A stretch of 64,000 bases of DNA from Ruegeria aquimaris (lineage in GTDB: Bacteria; Pseudomonadota; Alphaproteobacteria; Rhodobacterales; Rhodobacteraceae): assembly GCF_025751555.1 (NCBI RefSeq), contig NZ_JAOWLB010000011.1:1-64000 (forward strand), given 5' to 3'. The position numbers and the translations under genes were made by a program. The notes beneath the pieces are model-generated. The model worked only from the letters and a program-made list of their open reading frames with translations, did no database searches and was not told the DNA's origin. Below, piece after piece: positions 36,648 through 44,952 of this stretch (positions are counted from its first letter, which is position 1; every line of letters begins with the position of its first letter).

Positions 36648-37508
36648 CTATTGGGCGATCAGCCGGGGCCAGAGCGCGGCATTGCGCCGGGCAAAGGCAC
36701 CCAGATGGCCAATGTCGCGCAGCCCGTGTTCCTTTGGCCGCAACAGGTGCTGTCGCGCACTGTCGCCATAAAGGTCGGCCAGACGCCAGACACATTCGGG
36801 TGGGATCGTGTCATCATCCGCGCAGGCAAAGAGATCGACCTGCGCGCGCGAGCGGCCCCAATCGGGTATTGGCAGGCGGTGGCCTGTTTCGGGTAAGTAG
36901 GCGCCGGGCGTGGTGCACCAGCGCCGCCATTCCCAATAGACGCCGGGCGGCAGGTCGGTGCCAAAACCTATCGCACGGCCCGGCAGATAGCCCAAGGTCT
37001 TGACCAGCAGGGGTGCATGGCCAAACCAGAACAGCCGCGCCAGCGCCTGATAGGGCCAGGGGTGGTCCGAGTGATGCACCAGCCCGGAACAGACGCAGAT
37101 CATGCGCGCGATGGACTCGATGCCCGGTTGCAGCGGGCCAAGCATCCCACCAACGGAATGGCCGATCACCCAGAGCGGCAGATCGGGAAACCGGCGCTGC
37201 ATTTCGGCGTAGGCGGCGGGCATGTCAACGAGCGCCCAGTCGGACATGGTGGCGGTCGACGCCGCAAGCGGCCCGGTCAGCGAATGACCAAAATCGCGAT
37301 AATCATAGGTCAGGCAGGCCATGCCCCGCTCGGCCACCAGCCAGGTGGCGAAATGCTGGTAATAGTCGCGCGGCACCCCGGTGGCGCTGTTGATCACCAC
37401 CGCGACCCGGGGCGTGTGCGCAGGCAAATAGAGCCGCGCCGAAAGTTGCGCCGACCCGGCGGGAAATTGAAAATCCTCGACCCTGACAGATGACTGCATA
37501 TCCAGCAT
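36648..37508 (-). CDS. Alpha/beta hydrolase
   Basis: A 286-residue hydrolase of the COG4757 type. The nucleophile elbow is VIGHSVGGMLGPLQPG (catalytic Ser), with the oxyanion strand VVINSATGVPRDYY at the start and the late catalytic His near KEHGLRDIGHLGAF. ATG 37508 is used because GGAGG lies five bases upstream; the long upstream frame is a shadow. It is divergent from a TetR regulator whose two operator palindromes lie in the 83-base gap, so it is probably derepressed by that regulator's ligand. The substrate is an unknown ester. Confidence 0.85.
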   Translation of the reverse strand: MLDMQSSVRVEDFQFPAGSAQLSARLYLPAHTPRVAVVINSATGVPRDYYQHFATWLVAERGMACLTYDYRDFGHSLTGPLAASTATMSDWALVDMPAAYAEMQRRFPDLPLWVIGHSVGGMLGPLQPGIESIARMICVCSGLVHHSDHPWPYQALARLFWFGHAPLLVKTLGYLPGRAIGFGTDLPPGVYWEWRRWCTTPGAYLPETGHRLPIPDWGRSRAQVDLFACADDDTIPPECVWRLADLYGDSARQHLLRPKEHGLRDIGHLGAFARRNAALWPRLIAQ

Positions 37509-37526
37509 TGCGACCTCCAGATGACC

Positions 37527-37569
37527 TAGACCGATTGGTCTATTTCTTGTGTCTGGACCAATCGGTCTA
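37527..37569. promoter_or_regulatory. Two LmrA/YxaF-type TetR operators
   Basis: TAGACCGATTGGTCTA (37527-37542) is a perfect palindrome apart from the centre; TGGACCAATCGGTCTA (37554-37569) repeats it. The consensus TAGACCRATYGGTCTA matches the operator style of LmrA/YxaF-type TetR proteins. The 27-base separation places both within the hydrolase/TetR promoter region. Confidence 0.65.
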
Positions 37570-37591
37570 GAGCTGTCAATATCCCCCGCAC

Positions 37592-38149
37592 ATGACCCAA
37601 CGTCCGCTTCCGACCAAAGATCGCCTGATCCGCACCGCCGCCCAGCTGTTCCAGCGCCGGGGGTATCACGGAGTCGGGTTGTCGGAATTGCTGGCCGAGG
37701 CCGAAGCGCCCAAGGGGTCGCTCTATCACCACTTTCCCAACGGCAAGTCCGATCTGGCGCTGGCGGCGGCAACCTGGGCCTCGGATCAGATGCTGCGGCT
37801 GATCGCGGCCTCATTCGAACCGGCCGACAGCTTTCATTCCGGGATGGAGGCTCTGTGCGGCAAGATCGCGAAACTGTTCGACAAATCGGGCCAGTGGAAT
37901 GGCTGCCCGATCTCGTCTACCCTGTTCGAAGGGCCGGACAATGCGGCGTTCCGCGCCCATGCCCGCCACCTGTTCGAAGGCTGGATCACCGAAGGGGCGC
38001 ATCACGCCAAGCGCTTTGGGCTGGGTGATCCGCAAAAGACCGCCGAGACCATGTTCATCCTTCTGCAAGGCGGCTGGATGCTGGCCCGCGCCCGGCAGTC
38101 CTCGGACGTTTTGCGCCGCCTGCCCGAGATGCTACCGCGCGCGGATTAG
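37592..38149 (+). CDS. TetR/AcrR regulator (LmrA/YxaF type)
   Basis: A 185-residue repressor. The helix-turn-helix is in LIRTAAQLFQRRGYHGVGLSELLAEAEAPKGSLYHHFPNGK. The C-terminus matches the LmrA/YxaF-like group (GCPISSTLFEG). It probably represses itself and the divergent alpha/beta hydrolase through the palindromes at 37527-37569. The stop codon overlaps the stop of the convergent peptidase gene (TTAG). Confidence 0.92.
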   Translation: MTQRPLPTKDRLIRTAAQLFQRRGYHGVGLSELLAEAEAPKGSLYHHFPNGKSDLALAAATWASDQMLRLIAASFEPADSFHSGMEALCGKIAKLFDKSGQWNGCPISSTLFEGPDNAAFRAHARHLFEGWITEGAHHAKRFGLGDPQKTAETMFILLQGGWMLARARQSSDVLRRLPEMLPRAD

Positions 38150-38997
38150 AGCCGGTTGGTGCTGAACGTGTCGCAGCTTGCGACCCGGCCACTATCAAAG
38201 CCGCGTTCGAACCAGGCCGCCCGCTGCGCCGAGGTGCCGTGGGTGAATGTATGCGGTTGCGGCACCCTGCCCGCCTGCCGTTGCAGGCGGTCGTCACCGA
38301 TCATCCGGGCGGCGTTCAGCGCTTCCTCCAGATCGCCGCGTTCCATGAGGCCCCGGACCGAGCGCGCCCAGACCCCAGACAGGCAATCGGCCTGTAATTC
38401 CAGCCGCACGGTCAGGGCGTTGGCCTCGACCTGCGAGGATTGCCGCCGGGCCTGATCCACCTGGCCCAGAATACCCAGCTGATTCTGCACGTGATGCGCC
38501 ACCTCATGGGCGATCACGTAAGCGGCGGCAAAATCGCCGCCCGCCTGCAAACGGCGCGCGAGCGTGGCAAAGAAATCGGTGTCGAGATAGGCCTTTTGGT
38601 CGGCGGGGCAGTAGAACGGCCCGGTCGCGCCCGAGGCGCCGCCACAGGGGCTGGATGTCACCTGAGAAAACAGCACCAGCGTCGGCGGGATGTAGTCGCG
38701 GCCAAGCTGCTCGCGGAACACGGTGCCCCAGACATCCTCGGTCGTGGTGAGAACACGCGAGACAAATTCGCCCGCCTGTCGCTCTTCGGCGGTCAGTTCC
38801 TTGGGGGCGCTCTGGCTCGGGCCCGGCTGTTCGGTCAGAAACGGGGTGACGTCGATGCCGGTAAAGGCGCCGATCACCAAGAGCAGCAGCACCCCGCCGA
38901 TGCCCAGCCCGCGCCCGCCGATGGCCATGCCGCCGCGGCCGCGCCGCGCGCGGCGATCCTCGACATTCCTGCTGCCGCGCACACCTCTTAGCCGCAT
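38146..38997 (-). CDS. Neutral zinc metallopeptidase (YpfJ-like)
   Basis: A 283-residue membrane-anchored protease-like protein. An N-terminal basic stretch precedes one membrane helix (GIGGVLLLLVIGAFTG). The catalytic site is YVIAHEVAHHVQNQLG (HExxH), with ALTVRLELQADCLSGVW supplying the third ligand. The conserved central region QVTSSPCGGASGATGPFYCPADQ has two cysteines. The family (DUF2342-like, KPN_02809) is widespread; its substrates are unknown. ATG 38997 is chosen because it follows AAAGGGTGATC and avoids a leader unlike the family. Confidence 0.87.
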   Translation of the reverse strand: MRLRGVRGSRNVEDRRARRGRGGMAIGGRGLGIGGVLLLLVIGAFTGIDVTPFLTEQPGPSQSAPKELTAEERQAGEFVSRVLTTTEDVWGTVFREQLGRDYIPPTLVLFSQVTSSPCGGASGATGPFYCPADQKAYLDTDFFATLARRLQAGGDFAAAYVIAHEVAHHVQNQLGILGQVDQARRQSSQVEANALTVRLELQADCLSGVWARSVRGLMERGDLEEALNAARMIGDDRLQRQAGRVPQPHTFTHGTSAQRAAWFERGFDSGRVASCDTFSTNRL

Positions 38998-39107
38998 GAC
39001 GATCACCCTTTGAAGCCTGATTATCCGATACGGGTATCCGCAACCGGTCGCAGGGGGAAAAATCCTGGGCCGGATACCGCAGCTTGACACCTGCACCGTA
39101 CAAACGC

Positions 39108-39312
39108 TACCGCTGGCGTGATGGTTCCCGGGCCGTATTCGACTCGGGATGAAAAGGGAACACGGTGCGGCCTGCTGGCGACAGAGGACCAATACCGGGA
39201 CTGCCCCCGCAACTGTAGGCGGAGAGCGAAGCCGAAATACCACTGGCCGCAAGGCCGGGAAGGTCGGCAACGCAGCGACCCGCGAGTCAGGAGACCTGCC
39301 ATCGGCATTGTT
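39108..39312 (+). promoter_or_regulatory. Cobalamin riboswitch
   Basis: Conserved elements follow the cobalamin aptamer order: GATGGTTCCCGGG, AACACGGTGCGGCC, ACTGCCCCCGCAACTGT, CCACTGGCCGCAAGG with GGGAAGG, and the B12 box GAGTCAGGAGACCTGCC at 39284-39300. It lies about 90 bases before a DUF1636-like gene on the same strand, and binding of adenosylcobalamin should lower its expression, probably by masking the RBS. Confidence 0.9.
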
Positions 39313-39402
39313 ACTCGAACCCGGGCGGGGTGTCCGGGAGGGACAGAAGCGCCGTAACCGGCCGTCTCTCCATCACCCCTGCCCCTTGCGCGGAGGGCGC
39401 TG

Positions 39403-39822
39403 ATGATCTGGACGACCGAGACCCACCAGTTTGCTGTTACCCTGTGTCAGGTGACAGGCAAACCCTGCCCGGCCCTGTCGGCGCTGGCTTTGAACCTGGC
39501 CCGGGCCATGCAGAAGGCGGAACCGGTCACCGGGCAGGATTTCGAAATCGAAGGCGAATGCGCGCTGGCCGCCTGTGGCGAAGGGTGTCAGGCGCTCTAT
39601 TCCGCCTCGCATAGCCGTATCCGCATCTTCTGCGGCACCGGTGAGGCGACTGATTTCGGCTGGTTCGACCGGTTGGCGGATGCGCTGATGGCGCCGGGCG
39701 GACAGATCATCGTCAAGGACAAGAGGCCGCTTCCCTGTGCCATGGCAGAGGCGCGGCGGATCTCCCCATCCCAGGTCAGAACCGGCGCTGCTTCGGACGA
39801 GGAACGCCGCGCTTTTAACTGA
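39403..39822 (+). CDS. DUF1636-like cysteine-containing protein
   Basis: A 139-residue cytoplasmic protein with a first cysteine pair in LCQVTGKPCPAL and a second group, CALAACGEGCQALYSASHSRIRIFCG. This arrangement resembles DUF1636 proteins, which often accompany cobalamin genes and may bind a metal or iron-sulfur centre; the similarity is partial. It is the only gene downstream of the cobalamin riboswitch and ends over the convergent phosphatase gene. I infer a role in cobalt or B12 handling, or in a B12-replaceable function. The ATG at 39403 has CGGAGGGC upstream. Confidence 0.7.
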   Translation: MIWTTETHQFAVTLCQVTGKPCPALSALALNLARAMQKAEPVTGQDFEIEGECALAACGEGCQALYSASHSRIRIFCGTGEATDFGWFDRLADALMAPGGQIIVKDKRPLPCAMAEARRISPSQVRTGAASDEERRAFN

Positions 39823-40309
39823 CAGTGTGACCGGCTTTGGCCCAGGCCATCTGTTCGTCGGTTTCGACAGCACAGGGGCGGACGGCACGCAGGTGTTTCA
39901 GCGCAGCGTCCGGGTTTTCTCCGGTTTCGATCATCAGCCGCAGGGCCGCCATGCCCGAACGCCCGCAACCGCCCATGCAATGGATCAAGACACGCCCGCC
40001 GCCACGCAGGGCATGGCGGGCCGAGGCGCTGGCCGTGGCCCATTTCGCTTCGATCTCGCGGCTGGGGGTTCCGAAATCGTCCACCGGCAGGTGTACCCAT
40101 CGGCAGGCGCGGCTCTGGACATCGGCGCCGAAGTTGCGCGCGCCATGCTGCATCATTTCGATCTCGGTGGTCATCGAGATGACCAGACCCGGTGCCCAGG
40201 ACGCGATCAGGTCCAGATCGCCCGCATAATCGCCGGACCGGCCGGGCAATTGGCAGATCGCCAACGTGCCGCCGCCGACTTGCAGCGCATAAAGCACCAG
40301 CTGCGCCAT
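39815..40309 (-). CDS. Tyrosine/dual-specificity phosphatase-like protein
   Basis: A 164-residue PTP-fold protein with the complete active-site loop HCMGGCGRSG (HCx5R form) and a general-acid segment VHLPVDDFGTP. It resembles the CDKN3/DSP-like phosphatases of bacteria. ATG 40309 is preferred because GGAGGG lies ten bases upstream and the fold starts with LVLYALQVGG. The last eight bases overlap the convergent riboswitch-controlled gene. The phosphate substrate is unknown. Confidence 0.82.
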   Translation of the reverse strand: MAQLVLYALQVGGGTLAICQLPGRSGDYAGDLDLIASWAPGLVISMTTEIEMMQHGARNFGADVQSRACRWVHLPVDDFGTPSREIEAKWATASASARHALRGGGRVLIHCMGGCGRSGMAALRLMIETGENPDAALKHLRAVRPCAVETDEQMAWAKAGHTVS

Positions 40310-40439
40310 CTGCGGTTTTCCCTCCCGTACACACCGCGCCGTGGGGCATGCCCAGTGCGCCCCGGCGGTAGAATGCCCCCGGACATGGTCGCATCGCAAG
40401 CCAAGATACCCAGGAGCGGAAAAACAGCCGCCGGGTGTG

Positions 40440-41426
40440 TCACTGGTTGTCGATGTGCAGCTCGATCTGGCCCGGGCTCATCCCTTGCACGCCGAGCAGA
40501 TGCGCGATCGGGATACCGTTGATCAGGACAAGGGTTCCACCGTCATCCTCAAGCTCTTGCAGGCTGACCGGCGAGGTCCCGTCCGGCGCCGGGCGCAACA
40601 GGTCGGCGTTGCCTTGTACAGTCAGCGCATCCTGTCCGGCGATGAAATCTGTGATCGTGATCAGATCATAGCCATCCACAACGCCGTTATAGGTCTCGAT
40701 CACCACCTGGTCGGCGCCATCGCCAGTGGTGACATGATCGCCCTGATCCACCACCAGAATGTCCTGGCCAACGCCGCCCCTGACGGTATCCGCCGTGCCT
40801 TGATCGCTGGCATCATCCACGGAAATGATGAAATCGTCGCCCTGCTGGCCATTGATCAGGTTGCGACCGAAATTGTCCGAAATCGCATCGTCGCCCGTGC
40901 CGCCCGCGATCGTGTCGTTGCCCTGTTCCAGATCGTCGCCGCGCACAAGCGTATCGCCGACGGGAATGGCATCGTCGGGTTCCGGAAAGCTCTGAACATC
41001 GTCGTCCCGGTGGATCACGCGCGTGTCGGTGCCATAGACATCGTCGCCCGATCCCAGGTTGACATTATCCGCACCGGCACCGGACAGAACGGTATCGTCG
41101 CCCTCGCCGGTCTCGATCCGGTTGTTGCCCTCCAGCAGCACAACCCCATCGTCGCCCGCGCGGGTATCCAGATTCTGGGTGCCGGAGACAAAGTCGATAT
41201 CGCCCAGGATCTCGTCCGCCTCGGCCCGGGTTATCTCGCCTTCTGCGACCAGATCGTCGAGACCCACCGAGATGCCCGGGCGAAATTCTTGGTCAAAGAC
41301 GAAATCGTCATCCTCCGTGGTGACCCGGGGGCCTGACGGGACTGCCTCTGAATCGTCATCATCGTCGTTCAGCATCAGCGCGGTGAGGCCGACCCCCAAC
41401 CCGACCAGCGCGAGGATTCCCAGCAT
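40440..41426 (-). CDS. RTX-type calcium-binding protein
   Basis: A 328-residue acidic protein. A short N-terminal membrane segment (LGILALVGLGVGLTALML) is followed by an acidic run (NDDDDDS) and repeated GxGDD-type nonapeptides: ETGEGDDTVLSGAGADN, GSGDDVYG, GGTGDDAIS, QQGDDFI. These are hemolysin-type calcium-binding repeats. The C-terminus (LINGIPIAHLLGVQGMSPGQIELH) is a conserved tail. The membrane segment suggests a surface or anchored RTX protein instead of a typical C-terminally secreted one; the type I exporter at 19862-22893 is a possible partner. Confidence 0.85.
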   Translation of the reverse strand: MLGILALVGLGVGLTALMLNDDDDDSEAVPSGPRVTTEDDDFVFDQEFRPGISVGLDDLVAEGEITRAEADEILGDIDFVSGTQNLDTRAGDDGVVLLEGNNRIETGEGDDTVLSGAGADNVNLGSGDDVYGTDTRVIHRDDDVQSFPEPDDAIPVGDTLVRGDDLEQGNDTIAGGTGDDAISDNFGRNLINGQQGDDFIISVDDASDQGTADTVRGGVGQDILVVDQGDHVTTGDGADQVVIETYNGVVDGYDLITITDFIAGQDALTVQGNADLLRPAPDGTSPVSLQELEDDGGTLVLINGIPIAHLLGVQGMSPGQIELHIDNQ

Positions 41427-41630
41427 AATCAAATACCTTTATGGAATAACCCTGTTACCGCGAGTCGTAGAACTGCCGACAGAGTCGGTCAACGGGAACA
41501 AGAGGGAGATTGTTGCCGTGCCGGGTCCGATCCCTGCGCAGTCGGGAAACAATCACGCAAGCGGTGGACCTTCGCCGCGCTGCCCGGTACCGTCTGCGCA
41601 TGTAGAATCCAGTCCCGATGAAAGCCGCCA

Positions 41631-43376
41631 ATGTCCGACGCTTCCCCAACCCCCTATCAGGTGCTGGCCCGCAAGTACCGGCCCGAGACCTTTGCCGATC
41701 TGGTGGGGCAGGATGCGATGGTGCGGACGCTGAAAAACGCGTTTGCGGCCGACCGGATCGCGCAGGCCTTTATCATGACCGGCATCCGGGGCACCGGCAA
41801 GACGACCACCGCGCGGATCATCGCCAAGGGAATGAACTGTATCGGCCCGGACGGGAATGGCGGGCCGACCACCGAGCCTTGCGGCAAATGCGAGCATTGC
41901 GTGGCCATCATGGAAGGCCGCCATGTCGACGTGATGGAGATGGACGCCGCCAGCCGCACCGGCGTGAACGATATCCGCGAGATCATCGACAGTGTCCGCT
42001 ATCGCGCCGCCAGCGCGCGCTACAAGATCTATATCATCGACGAGGTTCACATGCTGTCGACCAGCGCGTTCAACGCGCTGCTCAAGACGCTGGAGGAACC
42101 GCCCGCGCATGTGAAATTCATCTTTGCCACCACCGAGATCCGCAAGGTGCCGGTAACGGTGCTGAGCCGGTGTCAGCGGTTCGACCTGCGCCGGATCGAG
42201 CCCGAGGACATGATCGCGCTGATGCGCCGAATTGCCGATGCCGAGGGGGCGCAGATCGCCGAGGATGCGCTGGCGCTGATCGTGCGCGCGGCGGAAGGGT
42301 CAGCGCGGGATGCGACCTCTCTTCTGGATCAGGCGATCAGCCATGGCGCGGGCGAGACCAGCGCCGAACAGGTGCGCGCGATGCTGGGGCTGGCCGACCG
42401 GGGCAGGGTGCTGGACCTGATCGACATGATCCTGCGCGGTGATGCGGGCGCGGCGCTGACCGAGCTTGGCGCGCAATATGCGGAAGGTGCGGACCCGATG
42501 GCGGTGCTGCGCGACCTGGCCGAGATCACCCATTGGGTATCGGTGGTCAAGATCACGCCCGATGCCGCCGAAGACCCGACCGTATCGCCCGACGAGCGCG
42601 CGCGCGGCCAACAGATGGCGGATGCGCTGCCGATGCGGGTGCTGACCCGGATGTGGCAGATGCTGCTGAAGGCGCTGGAAGAGGTGGCCGCCGCCCCCAA
42701 CGCGATGATGGCCGCCGAAATGGCGGTGATCCGGCTGACCCATGTAGCCGACCTGCCCAGCCCAGAAGAGCTGATCAAGCGGTTGCAGGATGCGCCGCCG
42801 CCCCCGAACCCCGGCGGAGGGGCGCGCGGCGGTCAGGGCGCCCCGGTCTCTAACGGGGTGAGCGCCAGCTATGCGCCCGCTCCGCGCGGTGGTGGCGGTG
42901 GGCCGGTGGCGGCGCTGGCGCAGGACGCGCAAACGGCATTGGCGCGGTTTCCCACGTTTGAACATGTGGTCGAGCTGATCCGCGCCAATCGCGACGGCAA
43001 GCTGTTGGCGGATATCGAAATGGATCTGCGGCTGGTCAGCTATCAGCCGGGGCGGATAGAGTTCGAGCCGACCGAGCGCGCGCCCGCCGATCTGGCGCAG
43101 CGGCTGGGCAGTGCCCTGCAACGCTGGACCGGCAATCGCTGGGCGGTGAGCGTGGTGGCGCAGGGCGGCGGCAAGACCATCGACGAGGTGCGCAACGCCG
43201 AGAAATACGCGCTGGAGGAAAAGGCGCGGGAACATCCGCTGGTGCAGGCGGTGCTGGCGCAGTTTCCCAAGGCGCGGATCACCCATATCGAGACCCCCGA
43301 ACAACGCGCCGCCAAGGTGGTGACCGAGGCGCTGCCCGAGGTCGAGGATGAATGGGATCCGTTCGAGGACGGCTGA
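41631..43376 (+). CDS. dnaX: DNA polymerase III subunits gamma and tau
   Basis: A 581-residue clamp-loader ATPase. Motifs: YQVLARKYRPETFADLVGQ, Walker A GIRGTGKTTTAR, a zinc-binding CGKCEHC group, Walker B YIIDEVHMLS, sensor 1 FIFATTE and the arginine-finger motif SRCQRF. The C-terminal tau part follows a Gly/Pro-rich linker (residues ~385-430). No internal slippery A-run was seen, so a shorter gamma form is not predicted from sequence. It couples the polymerase to the helicase during replication. Confidence 0.96.
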   Translation: MSDASPTPYQVLARKYRPETFADLVGQDAMVRTLKNAFAADRIAQAFIMTGIRGTGKTTTARIIAKGMNCIGPDGNGGPTTEPCGKCEHCVAIMEGRHVDVMEMDAASRTGVNDIREIIDSVRYRAASARYKIYIIDEVHMLSTSAFNALLKTLEEPPAHVKFIFATTEIRKVPVTVLSRCQRFDLRRIEPEDMIALMRRIADAEGAQIAEDALALIVRAAEGSARDATSLLDQAISHGAGETSAEQVRAMLGLADRGRVLDLIDMILRGDAGAALTELGAQYAEGADPMAVLRDLAEITHWVSVVKITPDAAEDPTVSPDERARGQQMADALPMRVLTRMWQMLLKALEEVAAAPNAMMAAEMAVIRLTHVADLPSPEELIKRLQDAPPPPNPGGGARGGQGAPVSNGVSASYAPAPRGGGGGPVAALAQDAQTALARFPTFEHVVELIRANRDGKLLADIEMDLRLVSYQPGRIEFEPTERAPADLAQRLGSALQRWTGNRWAVSVVAQGGGKTIDEVRNAEKYALEEKAREHPLVQAVLAQFPKARITHIETPEQRAAKVVTEALPEVEDEWDPFEDG

Positions 43377-43392
43377 GCGCCGGTGACGCGCC

Positions 43393-43863
43393 TCAGGCGA
43401 ATGCTTTTTGCATGGTGATCGAGGTGGGCCGGTCGTAGCCGGGATGCGCGGTCTCTCCGGTCTTTACAAATCCCAGCCGGGCAAAGGCGGCATGGTTTTC
43501 CACCAGTTCGACCCGTGTTTCCAGTTCCAGTACCGGCAAGCCCAGCGCGCGGGCGCGGGCCTCGGCCTGGGTGACCAGCCGACGCGCCAGACCCTGGCCG
43601 CGCATGGATGCATCCACCGCCAGCTTGCCGAGATAGAGCCGCCCGGGCTTGGCCGTCAGGAACATCACCGCCAATGGTGGGATTCCAAGCGCCCAGATTT
43701 CGTGCTGTGCAGCGTGATCCGCGACTGCCTTCTCGGTGAGCCGGTGCATTGACGAGGGCGGGTCGATCCGGCCGTCCATGAAAGCGAAACTGCCCCGGAT
43801 CAGGGACAGGACCGCGCCAACCTGCGGGCTGTCCGGGGCGATCTGATAAGGGGCGAGCGTCAC
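43393..43863 (-). CDS. GNAT family N-acetyltransferase
   Basis: A 156-residue single-domain acetyltransferase. The acetyl-CoA site is YLGKLAVDASMRGQGLARRLVTQAEARARALG, with LELETRVELVENHAAFARLGFVKTGE as the following strand and helix. The GTG start at 43863 overlaps the stop of the upstream FAD oxidoreductase gene (GTGA), so the two are coupled. The substrate is unknown. Confidence 0.9.
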   Translation of the reverse strand: MTLAPYQIAPDSPQVGAVLSLIRGSFAFMDGRIDPPSSMHRLTEKAVADHAAQHEIWALGIPPLAVMFLTAKPGRLYLGKLAVDASMRGQGLARRLVTQAEARARALGLPVLELETRVELVENHAAFARLGFVKTGETAHPGYDRPTSITMQKAFA

Positions 43864-44903
43864 AGCGAGGCCTCCGGGCGGAAACCCTCGGGGATGCTGT
43901 CACGCCCCTCCAGTACCAGATCGGCCATCACCTGGGCCACCTTGGGCGCCATGCCGAAGCCGATCTTGAACCCGCCATTGGCGATGAACTGGCCGGGATA
44001 GAGCGGATGCCCCCCCAGCATCGGCGCGCGCGAGCGCGAGCGGGGGCGCACGCCCGCCCAGCGCTCGATCACCTCGGCGCCGTGCAAGAGCGGCACCGCC
44101 TGCATTGCGCGGTCCAGAACCGCGTCCAGTGCCGCATCGGTGCTGGTCGGGTCATCGTAGTCGCGTTCCGAGGTGGAGCCGATTGCCAGCGTGCCATCCG
44201 CATGCGGCACGATATGCACTGTGTCGGCAAAAAGCTGTGGCGCCTGCCGCCCTGCATCGAAACGCAACAGCGCCGCCTGCCCCTTGACCCCGGTGCCGAT
44301 GGTGCGCCCGTGCGCGCGGTTCAACTCTTCCAGCCCGGCGATGCCGGTAGCGTGGATCACCTGCCCCCGGTCGGGGGCCTCGGCCTGTACCTCGACCCCG
44401 CGCACCGCCAGCGCGGCGACCAGCGCGGCACAGGCGCGGCGCGGGTGCATGCGGGCGCTGAGCGTATCCTGCACCACCAGCCCGGTGGGAGAGGGCGGGC
44501 ACCAGCCGCCCATCTCGTCAACCGGGCAGACCCGCCATTCGGCCCGCCCCTGCCACAGGGTGCGGGCGCTTTCCGCCCGTTCCTGTGCCAAAGCCACGGC
44601 ACGATCATCCGCCAGCGGCTGGATACGTCCGGTGCGGCCATAGCCGGGCGACACGCCGCCTGCGCCTTCGACCCCGGCCCAGAATCCTTCGGCCATCATC
44701 AGACTGTCGAACTGGAACGCCTTCTTGGCATTCCAGTTCTCCGGCACATGCGGGGCCAGCGCACCAACCAGCCCGCCCGAAGACCCGGCCCCCGGCCCGA
44801 ACGGGTCAACCACCTGCACCCGCGCCCCGCGCAGGACGCAGGCCCATGCGATGGAAAGGCCGAATATCCCCGCGCCGCGTATCGTCACATCGGCCATTGC
44901 CAT
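43860..44903 (-). CDS. FAD-dependent oxidoreductase (MnmC2-like)
   Basis: A 347-residue DAO-type flavoprotein. The dinucleotide site is DVTIRGAGIFGLSIAWACVLRGARVQVVDP, with GALAPHVP, GRTGRIQPLADD and the C-terminal PGQFIANGGFKIGFGMAPKVA. Because it lies back-to-back, 49 bases from MnmD, it is likely the separate FAD domain (MnmC2) that oxidises cmnm5s2U34 to nm5s2U34 of tRNA, which is fused to MnmD in E. coli. A generic D-amino-acid dehydrogenase is the alternative. ATG 44903 follows AGGGACGGGCG. Confidence 0.78.
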   Translation of the reverse strand: MAMADVTIRGAGIFGLSIAWACVLRGARVQVVDPFGPGAGSSGGLVGALAPHVPENWNAKKAFQFDSLMMAEGFWAGVEGAGGVSPGYGRTGRIQPLADDRAVALAQERAESARTLWQGRAEWRVCPVDEMGGWCPPSPTGLVVQDTLSARMHPRRACAALVAALAVRGVEVQAEAPDRGQVIHATGIAGLEELNRAHGRTIGTGVKGQAALLRFDAGRQAPQLFADTVHIVPHADGTLAIGSTSERDYDDPTSTDAALDAVLDRAMQAVPLLHGAEVIERWAGVRPRSRSRAPMLGGHPLYPGQFIANGGFKIGFGMAPKVAQVMADLVLEGRDSIPEGFRPEASL

Positions 44904-44952
44904 CGCCCGTCCCTTTCGCCAGTGTCGCGCCGATTTCGTAGGGGATATTCGC

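Noticed and set aside
41427-41630. Signal recognition particle RNA upstream of dnaX
   Set aside because: The conserved GGAAGCAGC apical region is not present in the gap.
41631-43376. Programmed frameshift giving a gamma product in dnaX
   Set aside because: No A-rich slippery run with a following hairpin was seen around the linker region.
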